A stretch of 64,000 bases of DNA, from contig OZ245731.1 in assembly GCA_965227155.1 (NCBI GenBank), positions 248,001-312,000 of the forward strand. Direction: 5' to 3'. Positions 20,001-28,393 of the stretch are shown one piece after another. A program made the position numbers and the translations under genes. This stretch comes from UBA6059 sp965227155 (GTDB taxonomy: Bacteria > Bacteroidota > Bacteroidia > Cytophagales > Cyclobacteriaceae). The notes under the pieces were generated by a model that was given only the letters and a program-made list of their open reading frames with translations, was not told the DNA's origin and did no database searches. The stretch's first letter is position 1. Every line of letters begins with the position of its first letter.

Positions 20001-21182
20001 ACTATTTACAGTGTTGATAAACTTAATCTGCCCTGTAGGCTGTAGCAGGTTAATGCCACCACCATCCGTGCCAACATAAACATTCCCCTGATTATCCTCT
20101 GAGAAAGAAAGCACATGATTGTTTGACAAATCGGGCTTTTGTAAATGCAGGAAGTCTTTTTGCCACTGGCTGAAATAAAAAACGCCTAAATGGTAGCTGC
20201 CCACCCAGAGGATTCTTGTGTGTGCATCATAATGTAATGAATGAATGGATCCTGCGGCCAGAGAACCATTCTGATGATTGGTGATCTGATGGCCGGAGTT
20301 AACGGAGAAGGTGTGTAATCCGCCACCTTCGGTGCCTACAAAGACTTTGCCTTGTCTATCGCCTGTCACAGCAAGGACAGTATTATGCCTTAGGCGATCA
20401 TTCTCTAAAGTAAACGCCTCCAACTTGCCATCAGGACTCCTTCGAAATAACCCACCGCCTAAAGTTCCTAGCCAGACATTGTGACCTTCATCTTCATAGA
20501 TAGAGGTGACTGGCAAGTTCGGCAAGTCAGAATTTTCATGATTCAGAATTTCAAATTTCCTGTTCTCACGCTGTACTACAAGCACTCCGCGCTCAGTAGC
20601 CACCCAAATTCTACTCAGGTGATCTTCGTAAATAGCCCGGATGCGATCTTTGTAATATGCTTTACCTGTATCGAATGGCTCATTGTTAAATAGATTCTTT
20701 TCATCTACATAAAGACTTAATCCCTGACTGGTGCCTACCCAGAGCCGGTTTTGACTATCGGTGAATAGGCAGGTTATATTGTCTGAAGGTAGACTGTTCT
20801 TTTGCGCATTATCATAGCGGTAGACTAAAAATGAATCCTGCTTTGGATCGTATAAATTAAGCCCGCCACTGATGGTGCCGACCCATAGCTTTCCATCGCT
20901 TGTGAAGCTTAGGCTCTGAATAAAATTATCGCTGATGCTATTCTTGCCCTCCTTGCTGGTTCTGTAGGTTGTTACAGAGGTGCCGTTAAATTTATTGAGG
21001 CCATGGAGGGTACCTATCCATAAATTACCTCTGGGTCCAAGAATCATGGTTTTTGCCCAGGAATGGCTAAGCCCTTCTTTAATCCCGAGCCTTTGAATAT
21101 CAGAAGCTATTGCAGGAACTTGAAAGAAGAGGGTGCCAATCAGAAAGACTGGAAATAGCTTTTTAAGAAAATTTAAACTCAA
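17013..21182 (-). CDS. Hybrid two-component system regulator of the PUL (sensor, kinase, receiver and AraC output in one chain)
   Basis: A 1389-residue protein. It has a signal peptide, a periplasmic two-component-regulator propeller (about 30-690, many GNLWIGT-type blades), a Y_Y_Y domain (about 700-770), one membrane segment (about 780-805), a coiled coil, HisKA with SHELRTPL (His883), HATPase (LLSNAFKFT about 992, DTGQGIA about 1030), a receiver domain (Asp1186 in ISDVMMP) and a C-terminal AraC-type helix-turn-helix (about 1270-1380). The start is a TTG at 21182: an in-frame stop lies shortly upstream, no ATG occurs between them, and the first internal Met would remove the signal peptide. 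It sits just upstream of the operon on the same strand. Such regulators usually sense an oligosaccharide in the periplasm and activate the adjacent PUL. Confidence 0.95.
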   Translation of the reverse strand: MSLNFLKKLFPVFLIGTLFFQVPAIASDIQRLGIKEGLSHSWAKTMILGPRGNLWIGTLHGLNKFNGTSVTTYRTSKEGKNSISDNFIQSLSFTSDGKLWVGTISGGLNLYDPKQDSFLVYRYDNAQKNSLPSDNITCLFTDSQNRLWVGTSQGLSLYVDEKNLFNNEPFDTGKAYYKDRIRAIYEDHLSRIWVATERGVLVVQRENRKFEILNHENSDLPNLPVTSIYEDEGHNVWLGTLGGGLFRRSPDGKLEAFTLENDRLRHNTVLAVTGDRQGKVFVGTEGGGLHTFSVNSGHQITNHQNGSLAAGSIHSLHYDAHTRILWVGSYHLGVFYFSQWQKDFLHLQKPDLSNNHVLSFSEDNQGNVYVGTDGGGINLLQPTGQIKFINTVNSNLPSNVILSSMIEKNGNQWFGTFQGGLAYRKDDGDAFQIMDESSGLSHLDISAIHRDQKGNLWIGTMQGGLNLYDEAKKEITVFKSSASNPSSISGNFIAQIEDFNSEFLVVVSAIDVDLYEYKTGKFHSLSDRFGKQLTSPVTYLKDSRGNIWIGCRDELVCFLTDGSTRSYNTNHGLPTNYITSIEEDEEGNLWIGTQRGLVKAIGAADHPEKPDFHVFTEEDGLQGLDFRVRSSFKTSQGRMYFGGNNGLNAFYPDEIWLNPVKPEVTFTDFKLFNESLHFRSSPNLSQPIEWTDEIELSHQENMFSIEFSSSNYLIPEKNQFAYLLEGFDKNWNYVGNNNSANYTNVPPGNYLFKVKSANNDGIWNDDPAKMAILIVPPWWHSPWFIIVAVMSILASIMFIFKMRGAQYKRRQKQLQAKIAEATAELTRVNQLLEHNNEDLTSKNLLLEEQNHALEAQAEKINELIEEIQASNEAKLKFFTNISHELRTPLTLIISPLKELLQKQQQDNRDTYQLMYENANRLLKTVNQLLDFRKLETGNTRLSVSKNELVEFTRAIFNSFVFLASKRAVQYKYTADSERCIGWIDHEKVEKILLNLLSNAFKFTSEGDTILMQVRLSDPSKLEVEISDTGQGIAQEEVDRIFDIYYQGSQISHVSGSGIGLALIKQFTELHHGQIDLRSEVGKGTIFTLNLPILEDAYTDQEKLDQQMQVDEKVHQGPKSAIEQTSSRSKTIIDDSIFKLLIVEDNDSIRAYLKNALEKHFQIMECNNGQTGLEIINKELPDFVISDVMMPLMTGTEMCRKIKANPATAHIPVTLLTAYAGEENTRDGFSSGADDYMVKPFDIDLLTRKMLNKANTRSQFQKRFVSHTSLDISDLTDVTGEEDFMKKAIQVVHHNLSNNQFGVDDFSSALDLNRRTLLRKIKSHTGLSVNEFIRNVRLKKSTELLINSDMNISEVAYASGFTDPKYFSRCFRQDFGMSPKEYIEKHSVKS

Positions 21183-21393
21183 TTTTAGCTGATCTTGATT
21201 TTTGGGATAATGATGTTAAAGATAGAAAAACTAAACATCAACCTGTCATGAGAAAAATCAATTCACCGTATGACTTAAGCTAAGTTGAAATATGTTGTAA
21301 GATTATACTTGATGATATTTTAGTTTTTCTGCATTAATTGGAATTACATAATTTGACTTAAAATTTTGATAACAAACAAAACCCAACGCAAAC

Positions 21394-21999
21394 ATGTGGG
21401 ACGAACGATACAGCCAGCCAGACTATGCCTATGGTACTGAGCCAAATGATTATTTTCAATATGCGCTACAGCATGTCAATCTTAAAGGACAAGTGTTATT
21501 CGCTGCTGAAGGTGAGGGCAGAAATGCCGTATACGCTGCAAAAAAGGGCATTGAAGCTGTGGCTTTTGATATAAGTCAGGAGGGCCGTAAAAAAGCCTAT
21601 GCCCTGGCAAATCAAAATAATGTCACTATTGACTATCGCCTTGGAGATTTTATGGGTATGGAGTTTGCACAGGAGAGTTTTGATGGGGCCGTTTTGATTT
21701 ATGCCCATTTTCCACCATCACTTCGGAAGCATTATCACCAAAATATCTGCTCATTGACAAAATCGGGAGGATATATTATTTTAGAAGGCTTCAGTAAAAA
21801 CAACCTTTCTATCAGAAAGAAAAATCCGGCAGTTGGCGGGCCTGACAACCTGGAAATGCTCTTTTCAAAAGAGATGATCCACCATGACTTTCCTGATTTT
21901 GAAATTATTGAATTGGAAGAGAAGAAAGTTACGCTGAAGGAAGGCCTGTACCATAATGGCGAAGGATGGGTAATCCGGTTTTTGGGTAAAAAGGTTTAA
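21394..21999 (+). CDS. Class I SAM-dependent methyltransferase, TehB-like
   Basis: A 201-residue protein starting MWDERYSQPDYAYGTEPNDY, the entry typical of the small TehB/thiopurine-methyltransferase-like group. The SAM-binding motif is VLFAAEGEGRNAVYAA (about 31-46), followed by AFDISQEG and an acidic loop (DYRLGDF). The ATG at 21394 has no strong ribosome site, as is common in Bacteroidota. It is read toward the next methyltransferase gene, with only 4 bp between their stops, and is not in an operon. The substrate is unknown; detoxifying methylation of tellurite or a thiol is possible from the family, but not shown here. Confidence 0.85.
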   Translation: MWDERYSQPDYAYGTEPNDYFQYALQHVNLKGQVLFAAEGEGRNAVYAAKKGIEAVAFDISQEGRKKAYALANQNNVTIDYRLGDFMGMEFAQESFDGAVLIYAHFPPSLRKHYHQNICSLTKSGGYIILEGFSKNNLSIRKKNPAVGGPDNLEMLFSKEMIHHDFPDFEIIELEEKKVTLKEGLYHNGEGWVIRFLGKKV

Positions 22000-22003
22000 C
22001 CAA

Positions 22004-22960
22004 TCAATCCAAAAGCTTTTTCGCAATAATCACATACCTTTTGCTTTTGCAGCTGCTGTCCCCTGGCAGAACTGTTTGTAGATCAACAGCATCATAAATA
22101 TCAACTTCCGGACCAAAATGTTGCTGAAAAAGTGCCCGCATGTAAGGAATAGAAGGTAAAATTCTGCGGTGTGTGCCAGCATAATGATAATTTATGGTGG
22201 CGGAACTTGTGTCTATATTGACGATTTCACTTTCCTGAAAAGCAAATGGAGTAGCATCTATTATGTGGGGGTTCCTAATAGAAATTATTTTTTCATCTTG
22301 AGAAAAAAGTATGTGTGGATACCAGTCTATGTGATCGGGTGGGATAAAGTCTCCAACGAAATATCCTCCCGTTTGCGTACATGCTGCTGATTTAGATACA
22401 GCATTGGCTAAATCATTTGAATTCAAATATTGATAAACATTCAATGTACTGAGGACTATATCAAATTGCTTCTGCTTTTGGTCCAAGGCAAGGATGTCCA
22501 TTTTTTTTGCACGAATCCGGTCTAAAGCTACTTTCACCATGGCCTCTGAAATATCGATTCCAAGCAATTGTGCATGCTGAATCCCCAAGTGTTGAATCAA
22601 TTGTTGTTCTACCATGCCTGTACCACAACCCACAGATAGGACATTTTTGTCTGACCAGTTAATTTGGTAGACTCTTTCAAAATATCTGAAGTAGTTTAGA
22701 ATGAATTCGATACTATGATATCCAATAATGGCATCATAAAGCGGTGCATAATTACCAAAGCCATCGCCAGAATGCCTGTGTTTTCTAAGTAGATCCTGTG
22801 TTTGAGCTATTAGTTTTAGTTCCTGAAAAAATGCTCTAAAACTGTCTTCATCATACACTTTACCAGTCCTAGGATTATAGTTTGCTAGAAGTGCAGCCCT
22901 CAATTCATCAAAATAAAAAGGTTCTGAAATAGTTTTCTCAAGAGCTGATATCAGTTTCAT
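22004..22960 (-). CDS. SAM-dependent methyltransferase of unknown substrate
   Basis: The start is taken at ATG 22960 (318 residues) instead of the adjacent TTG. The N-terminal 110 residues look helical and contain RTGKVYDEDSF. The methyltransferase core begins with NVLSVGCGTGMVEQQLI (about 130-146), then LGIDISEAMVKVA and DIVLSTLNVYQYL. The C-terminal part (SSATINYHYAGTHRRILPS, then VDLQTVLPGDS) is a substrate lid that was not recognised. No operon partner is present; it converges on the TehB-like gene. The core fold is certain, the reaction is not. Confidence 0.75.
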   Translation of the reverse strand: MKLISALEKTISEPFYFDELRAALLANYNPRTGKVYDEDSFRAFFQELKLIAQTQDLLRKHRHSGDGFGNYAPLYDAIIGYHSIEFILNYFRYFERVYQINWSDKNVLSVGCGTGMVEQQLIQHLGIQHAQLLGIDISEAMVKVALDRIRAKKMDILALDQKQKQFDIVLSTLNVYQYLNSNDLANAVSKSAACTQTGGYFVGDFIPPDHIDWYPHILFSQDEKIISIRNPHIIDATPFAFQESEIVNIDTSSATINYHYAGTHRRILPSIPYMRALFQQHFGPEVDIYDAVDLQTVLPGDSSCKSKRYVIIAKKLLD

Positions 22961-23036
22961 CAACAGTATTAGTTTTAAGGATGCACAATCAGGAATTGAA
23001 TTTACATCACTTTACTTTTTGTAGCGAGGTAGAAAT

Positions 23037-23044
23037 TATTTTTG
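23037..23044 (+). promoter_or_regulatory. Candidate Bacteroidota -7 promoter box (TATTTTTG)
   Basis: Matches the TAnnTTTG consensus of the Bacteroidota primary sigma factor, with a TTTTTG stretch ending at 23021 as a possible -33 box. The spacing of about 15 bp is a little short. It would drive the small lipoprotein gene at 23115. Confidence 0.3.
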
Positions 23045-23114
23045 AGTAAAAGTTTATTTTAATACTCTTCCCAATACAACCACAAATTTGAAAAGGGGGT
23101 CTATTAGTTTAAAA

Positions 23115-23522
23115 ATGAGCTTCAAATTCATTCCAATCATTCTTTAAGCATCAATGATCTTCCTGTCTTGTGGAGATGGTAACATGGTAGTAGATGAAGT
23201 AGGCTTTAGCGATTTTATAGCACAAAATAACCTCAATTTTGATGTAACCATCGTAACACAACCGGACTCCACAGTTGCCACAGTACCGGCTTCCACCAGT
23301 ATATTTCTAGCTCAGGAAGTGGCTGGTGATTTCGGGGTTCATGCTTTCCCTAAGACCATTTTCACCAGTGTTGCAATTTATCTGGGGTCAACGGATTCAT
23401 TATTGTACCTGCAGCAGCCTGTAGCTGATAGCCTATGGCAGCACCAAACACCCGGTGGCTATTCATGGTGGGAAAGGGCTGAATACACCCTGATTATCAA
23501 TGATAATCTCATACAACCCTAA
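23115..23522 (+). pseudogene. Small lipoprotein gene with an in-frame TAA inside its signal peptide
   Basis: From ATG 23115 the frame reads MSFKFIPIIL, then TAA at 23145-23147, then ASMIFLSCGDGN and on to the stop at 23520-23522. If the TAA were TTA, the first 19 residues would form a standard lipoprotein signal with Cys19 in FLSC. Starting instead at ATG 23154 gives 122 residues with only five residues before the Cys, too short for export. The mature part (VDEVGFSDFIAQNNLNFDV onward) was not recognised. It has no obvious domain and ends shortly before the FAD oxidoreductase gene. A one-base nonsense change, either real or a sequence error, is the simplest reading. Confidence 0.6.
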
Positions 23523-23648
23523 CACTTCTGCTAACCGCCTAACTGTATGTAACGACACACATCATCATTTTTTTGGAGTTGATATGATAGATATCATATC
23601 TGACTTTTGGGACAACTTCTAGATTTATCCTGCACTAAAAAGATTTTG

Positions 23649-25136
23649 ATGGAAAAACCTAAGATTGTCATTATTGGCGGAGGTGTGGCAGGACTATCTG
23701 CCGGTATTTATGCCCAACTAAATGGATTCGACAGCCAAATTATTGAAATGCATGATAAACCGGGAGGCCAGCTTACTTCCTGGACTCGTGAAGGATATCG
23801 ATTCGATTATTGTTTGCACTGGTTGGTAGGTACTGACCATGGTGTATTTAATGACATTTGGAAAGAAACTCATGCCATCCGGCAAGATACGCCCATCATC
23901 AATCATGAAGAGTTTGTCAGGTATGAAGATGAAATTCAAGGCAGCTTCCTGATTTACAACAACATCGATAAATGGGAAGACTACCTCAAGCTACAGGCTC
24001 CTGAAGACAAAGAAGCAATCCATAAGCTTTGCACCATGATGCGAAAAAGCGACCGGTTGGACCAATTTGCGGAACCACCCGGTATGCGCTCTGTCTTTGA
24101 CTATTTGAAAGCCATGTACCAAATGGGCAGCTTTTTCCCAGTGCTTATCAAGTACGGTAAAAAGACCTGTAATAAGATGTTCCTGGAATTGGGCTTTAAA
24201 AATGAAAGGATTCTTTACTTCCTAAATAAGCTTTTTGAAGGGCAGGATTTTTCGGCTTTGGGCTTTATCATGATGATGGGCTGGGCACATGCCAAAAATG
24301 CCGGATACCTGAGTGGCGGATCTATAAAAATGGCCAAAAGAATGGCACAACGATACCATAGCCTTGGTGGTGAATTCTTATTCAAGCATCGGGTAAATGA
24401 AATTCTGGTTGAAAACAACCATGCTGTAGGCGTTTCCACCGATCAGGGAACCACCATCAATAGTGATTATGTAATCGGTGCCTGCGATCTGCATACCATA
24501 TTCTATAACTTGCTCAAAGGTCGGTATCTACCTGATGACTTCCAGACAGCTTTCGATCAGTGGCCATTATTTCAGCCGCTGGTGATGGTGGGCTTTGGTA
24601 TAGATGCACCTGTGACCTCTGCCAGTCATAACGTTAATTATATTCCCTACGATCCTGTCTCAATCGGGCAGACTACCGTCACCATGTATAGCATTATGAA
24701 CAGGTCATCCTATGATCCTTCCTTTGCTCCGCAGGATCATACTACGCTATTGCTGCAATTTGAATCACCATGGGACATTTGGGAAAACCTCTCTGGCAAG
24801 GCTTATGATCAAGAGAAACAGACTATCGAAAAGCAGGCTAAAGAAATTTTTTTGTCCCATTACCCAGCGCTCAAAAATCACATCAAAGTAGTTGATGTCG
24901 CAACCCCTCGCACTACTGTGAATTATACAGGTGTATGGAAAGGTGCCTACGAAGGCTTTATGCCTAGCCGCGAAGTAATCGATGGTTTGCCAATGCAAAT
25001 TGAAGGGCTTAAGAATCTATATCTGGCGGGTCAGTGGCTATTTCCCGGTGGTGGACTACCACCAGCAGCACAAACAGGTAAATGGGCCATCAAGCTAATC
25101 CAAAGACACTTGCAAAAAACTTTTGTGGTAAGCTAA
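23649..25136 (+). CDS. FAD-dependent oxidoreductase, phytoene desaturase/retinol saturase-like
   Basis: The ATG at 23649 (495 residues) puts the dinucleotide-binding motif at the very N-terminus, KIVIIGGGVAGLSAGIYAQ; the upstream TTG extension adds nothing recognisable. GGQLTSWTREGYRFDYCLHW matches the second FAD segment of CrtI-like proteins. Near the C-terminus, NLYLAGQWLFPGGGLPPAAQ matches the family's closing FAD motif. These enzymes desaturate or saturate polyenes or retinoids, but many Bacteroidota members have no known substrate, and no carotenoid genes (crtB, crtI pair, crtZ) occur nearby. It stands alone and converges on ald. Confidence 0.85.
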   Translation: MEKPKIVIIGGGVAGLSAGIYAQLNGFDSQIIEMHDKPGGQLTSWTREGYRFDYCLHWLVGTDHGVFNDIWKETHAIRQDTPIINHEEFVRYEDEIQGSFLIYNNIDKWEDYLKLQAPEDKEAIHKLCTMMRKSDRLDQFAEPPGMRSVFDYLKAMYQMGSFFPVLIKYGKKTCNKMFLELGFKNERILYFLNKLFEGQDFSALGFIMMMGWAHAKNAGYLSGGSIKMAKRMAQRYHSLGGEFLFKHRVNEILVENNHAVGVSTDQGTTINSDYVIGACDLHTIFYNLLKGRYLPDDFQTAFDQWPLFQPLVMVGFGIDAPVTSASHNVNYIPYDPVSIGQTTVTMYSIMNRSSYDPSFAPQDHTTLLLQFESPWDIWENLSGKAYDQEKQTIEKQAKEIFLSHYPALKNHIKVVDVATPRTTVNYTGVWKGAYEGFMPSREVIDGLPMQIEGLKNLYLAGQWLFPGGGLPPAAQTGKWAIKLIQRHLQKTFVVS

Positions 25137-25148
25137 TCCATCAATAAA

Positions 25149-26375
25149 TCAGAACCTGGCCGCCATGAGTAAATTCAAATCCTTGTATTTCAGATTGAAT
25201 TTGCGGGCCAGATGTACGTTGGTAAGCGACCCCCTGTACGTGTACACGCCTTTCATGAACCATTTGTGACTGAAGATCATTTCACTCACTCCTCCTACTT
25301 CGGCCATTTGCAGGAGAATAGGTGTGAAGATATTCCCAAGGGCATTGGAGGCGCTCCTGGGTACCCTGGCTGCAATATTGGGCACGCAATAATGGATTAC
25401 ATCATATTTTTTGAAAACCGGCCTTTTGTGATCGGTGATTTCGCTGGTTTCGATGCATCCACCCTGGTCTATACTCACATCGATGATCACAGAACCGGGT
25501 TTCATTTGTGAAACCATTTCCTCCGATACCACAATTTTGGTTCTTCCCTTTTCTGCCCGCATGGCCCCTATCAACACATCAGCATTTTTAACTGCCTCTG
25601 TTAATGTATAAGAATCAATGGTAGAGGTGTAAACCTGCTGCCCTACTGCATGCTTGAGTCGCCTCAGCTTATAGATGTGATTATCAAATATCTGAATGTC
25701 AACTCCAAGTCCTAAGGCAGCGCGAGCGGCGTATTCGGTAACGGTACCTGCGCCTAAAATAACCACTCTGGTTGGGGGCACACCTGTGATACCTCCGAGA
25801 ATTACCCCGCGACCACCTTTGGTACTGCTGAGGTATTCCGCAGCAATAAGCATCACAGAACTGCCGGCAATCTCGCTCATAGCTCTTACCAGCGGCAGCC
25901 CGCCCACTTTATCCTCAATAAACTCATAGCCTATGGCCGTTATCTTCTTTTTATTGAGTGCTTCAATGAAGTGTGCGTTTTGCTTCCCAGACTGGAAAGC
26001 GGAGATTAAGGTACCGCCTTGTTTAATCAAGGCAATTTCATCATGATCAGGGGGATCAACCTTCAGGATGATGTCAGCCTGGTAAATTTCTTTGGTATCA
26101 TATACGATTTTGGCACCAGCCTCACTGTATTCATGGTCATGGTAATTGGCTCCCTCTCCTGCGCCTTGCTCTACATGAATGACATGGCCGTTTCTAACCA
26201 GCACATCTACAGATTCAGGTTTCAGGGCTACCCGCTTTTCCTGAAGCGACCGCTCTTTAGGCACACCAATAAAAAGTTGCTTTTTGCCTTCTTTGATTTT
26301 TAACAGCTGCTCCTGCGGGTAAAGGGCCGATTCTTTGGCCAATTCTGACATTCCAGATTTAAGAGGGTCGGTCAT
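25149..26375 (-). CDS. ald: Alanine dehydrogenase/NAD(P) transhydrogenase alpha-family enzyme
   Basis: A 408-residue protein, about 35 longer than well-studied alanine dehydrogenases because of an N-terminal extension (1 to about 33). It shows FIGVPKER, ILKVDPP (the substrate-binding Lys), the Rossmann motif ILGAGTVTEYAARAALGLG and VSIDQGGCIETSE (the catalytic Asp). However, where M. tuberculosis alanine dehydrogenase has its catalytic His in FTFLHLAA, this protein reads LISAFQSGKQN, with Gln at that place by eye alignment. The substrate is therefore less sure than the fold. Its start overlaps the 3' end of tsaE by 17 bp, so both are translated from one message. Confidence 0.8.
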   Translation of the reverse strand: MTDPLKSGMSELAKESALYPQEQLLKIKEGKKQLFIGVPKERSLQEKRVALKPESVDVLVRNGHVIHVEQGAGEGANYHDHEYSEAGAKIVYDTKEIYQADIILKVDPPDHDEIALIKQGGTLISAFQSGKQNAHFIEALNKKKITAIGYEFIEDKVGGLPLVRAMSEIAGSSVMLIAAEYLSSTKGGRGVILGGITGVPPTRVVILGAGTVTEYAARAALGLGVDIQIFDNHIYKLRRLKHAVGQQVYTSTIDSYTLTEAVKNADVLIGAMRAEKGRTKIVVSEEMVSQMKPGSVIIDVSIDQGGCIETSEITDHKRPVFKKYDVIHYCVPNIAARVPRSASNALGNIFTPILLQMAEVGGVSEMIFSHKWFMKGVYTYRGSLTNVHLARKFNLKYKDLNLLMAARF

Positions 26376-26790
26376 GGTGCGTTAGGGTGATCTTCCTGGC
26401 GTTGACAGACACTAAATTAATATTTATTTCCAGGTATTCGTCAGGAATTAGCTCAGGTATTTTTTCCGGCCACTCAATCCAGCACAAATTGCCACTGTAG
26501 AAATACTCCTCAGCACCAATATCAAAGGCTTCTTCCTCACTTTTAATCCGGTAAAAATCAAAATGATAGTAGGTCTGATTTTCCGTGCTTAGGTACTCAT
26601 TAACCAGGCTAAAAGTAGGGCTTGTCACCTCATCAATAAGCTGAAATTCTTTGCCCAGGGCTTTGATCAGGGTTGTTTTACCGGCGCCCATTTCACCATA
26701 AAATAGCCAGCATTTTTTGTCTCCCGCAGCCTCAATTAATTCCTTAGCCGCTTTAGCAATCTCTGAAAGATTTTGATACGTAATTTCCAA
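26359..26790 (-). CDS. tsaE: tRNA threonylcarbamoyladenosine biosynthesis ATPase TsaE
   Basis: A 143-residue protein of typical TsaE (YjeE) length. The P-loop is FYGEMGAGKTTLIKAL (about 30-45), followed by SPTFSLVNEY and the family signature YHFDFYRI, then FYSGNLCWIEWPEKI. It works with TsaB and TsaD in making the t6A base next to the anticodon of ANN-decoding tRNAs. The best start is a TTG at 26790 directly after the porX stop (TAATTG); no ATG precedes the P-loop at a sensible place. It overlaps ald downstream by 17 bp. Confidence 0.93.
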   Translation of the reverse strand: MEITYQNLSEIAKAAKELIEAAGDKKCWLFYGEMGAGKTTLIKALGKEFQLIDEVTSPTFSLVNEYLSTENQTYYHFDFYRIKSEEEAFDIGAEEYFYSGNLCWIEWPEKIPELIPDEYLEININLVSVNARKITLTHHDRPS

Positions 26791-28353
26791 TTAGGAATAA
26801 TTTTTAGGTCGCAAAGTTACCACCGGCAATATCATTTCCTCCAATGAAATGCCACCATGCTGAAATGTATCCTTGTAGTAATTCACGTAATAGTTGTAAT
26901 TATTTGGGTAAGCGAAGAAATAGTCTTCCTGCGCAAAAACAAATGAAGTGCTCACATTAGGCTTTGGCAGCTTCAAGTCCTCCGGCTTTCTGGATTGAAA
27001 AATGTCTCCTCCGTCAAAATTCAAATTCTTACCCTGCTTGTACCGCAGGTTGGTATTGGTATTTCTGTCACCGATGATTTTAAATGGCTTCTTCACCCTT
27101 ACTGTTCCGTGATCGGTCGTTATCACCACTGCCACATCATTTTCGGCAAGCTTTCTAAGAAAATCATAGAGCGATGAATGCATAAACCATGACCGGGTAA
27201 TCGAGCGATAGGCGGCTTCATCAGGAGCCAATTCTCGGATCATTTGCATGTCGGTTCGCGCATGGGAAAGCATATCCACAAAGTTGAAAACCACAGCATT
27301 CAGATCGTTATTGAGCAGGTTATTCGTGTTTTCCAGCAGGGTTTTACCATGGCTTGCATGGATAATCTTGTGGTAGCTATGCCTTATTTCCAATCGGTTT
27401 CTCTTTAGGTTTCTGGCAAGAAAGTCACCTTCATTATTGTTTTTGCCATCTTCCTGATCCTCTCCTACCCAAAGGTCCGGGTGTTGTTTTTCCATATCGG
27501 ATGGCATCATGCCACTAAAAATGGCATTACGTGCATAGGCCGTAGTGGTAGGCAATATCGAATAGTAATAATCATCGTTAACTACATTGTACATTTCCGC
27601 AATGATGGGCTCCAGTATTTCCCACTGATCGTACCTTAAATTATCTATAACTATAAAAAATACGGGGCGCTGTTCTTCCAGGAGCGGAAACACCTTTTTA
27701 TTCATCAATTGGTGCGATAAGGTAGGCCTGTTTTGATCCGGGTCATTGAGCCAGTCCTCATAATGGCTCTTGATAAAGCCCGCAAAATTACTATTGGCTT
27801 CCACCTTTTGGCTATCCAATATCTCAGACATGCTTTTATCCTCTGTGTTGTCGATCTCCAGCTCCCAATAAACAAGCTTTTTGTATACATTGACCCACTC
27901 CTCGTGATCCATGTCATCGAAGAAAGCCATACTGATATTGCGAAAATCCTGCTGATAGCTCAGGTTTGTACGCTCACTGACCAATCTTTTATTGTCCAGT
28001 ATTTTCTTTACTGAAAGTAAGATTTGATTGGGATTCAAAGGCTTGATGAGATAATCTGTAATTTTTGCGCCAATGGCTTCCTCCATAATGGCCTCTTCCT
28101 CACTTTTCGTAATCATAACAACCGGAATATTGGGCAGGTCGGTTTTAAGCTGAGAAAGTGTCTCCAGGCCTGAAATGCCAGGCATATTTTCATCCAGAAA
28201 AACTATATCATAATTAGACTTATGGGCCTCCTCCAGGGCGTCATAGCCATTATTAACCGGGGTAACCTCATATCCCTTGTTGTTTAAAAACAAGATGTGA
28301 GGTTTCAAAAGGTCAATCTCATCATCAGCCCACAAAATCTTATATCTTTGCAT
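26791..28353 (-). CDS. porX: T9SS regulator PorX: receiver domain plus PglZ (alkaline phosphatase-like) domain
   Basis: The start is ATG 28353 (520 residues). The receiver domain (1 to about 120) has the acidic pair Asp10/Asp11, phospho-acceptor Asp54 in IVFLDENMPG and the conserved Lys in DYLIKP. A helical linker follows, then the PglZ domain with IDNLRYDQW (about 235), VDMLSHARTDM and ITTDHGTVRV. The same order is known for PorX, which with PorY and SigP controls type IX secretion and binds or cleaves nucleotide messengers in studied species. No porY is adjacent. The gene leads an overlapping set with tsaE and ald and is divergent from the HD gene, with only 40 bp between their starts. Confidence 0.95.
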   Translation of the reverse strand: MQRYKILWADDEIDLLKPHILFLNNKGYEVTPVNNGYDALEEAHKSNYDIVFLDENMPGISGLETLSQLKTDLPNIPVVMITKSEEEAIMEEAIGAKITDYLIKPLNPNQILLSVKKILDNKRLVSERTNLSYQQDFRNISMAFFDDMDHEEWVNVYKKLVYWELEIDNTEDKSMSEILDSQKVEANSNFAGFIKSHYEDWLNDPDQNRPTLSHQLMNKKVFPLLEEQRPVFFIVIDNLRYDQWEILEPIIAEMYNVVNDDYYYSILPTTTAYARNAIFSGMMPSDMEKQHPDLWVGEDQEDGKNNNEGDFLARNLKRNRLEIRHSYHKIIHASHGKTLLENTNNLLNNDLNAVVFNFVDMLSHARTDMQMIRELAPDEAAYRSITRSWFMHSSLYDFLRKLAENDVAVVITTDHGTVRVKKPFKIIGDRNTNTNLRYKQGKNLNFDGGDIFQSRKPEDLKLPKPNVSTSFVFAQEDYFFAYPNNYNYYVNYYKDTFQHGGISLEEMILPVVTLRPKNYS

Positions 28354-28393
28354 CAAAGTCCTTTATTTTAAGCGTTTATTTAATGTTTTTATC

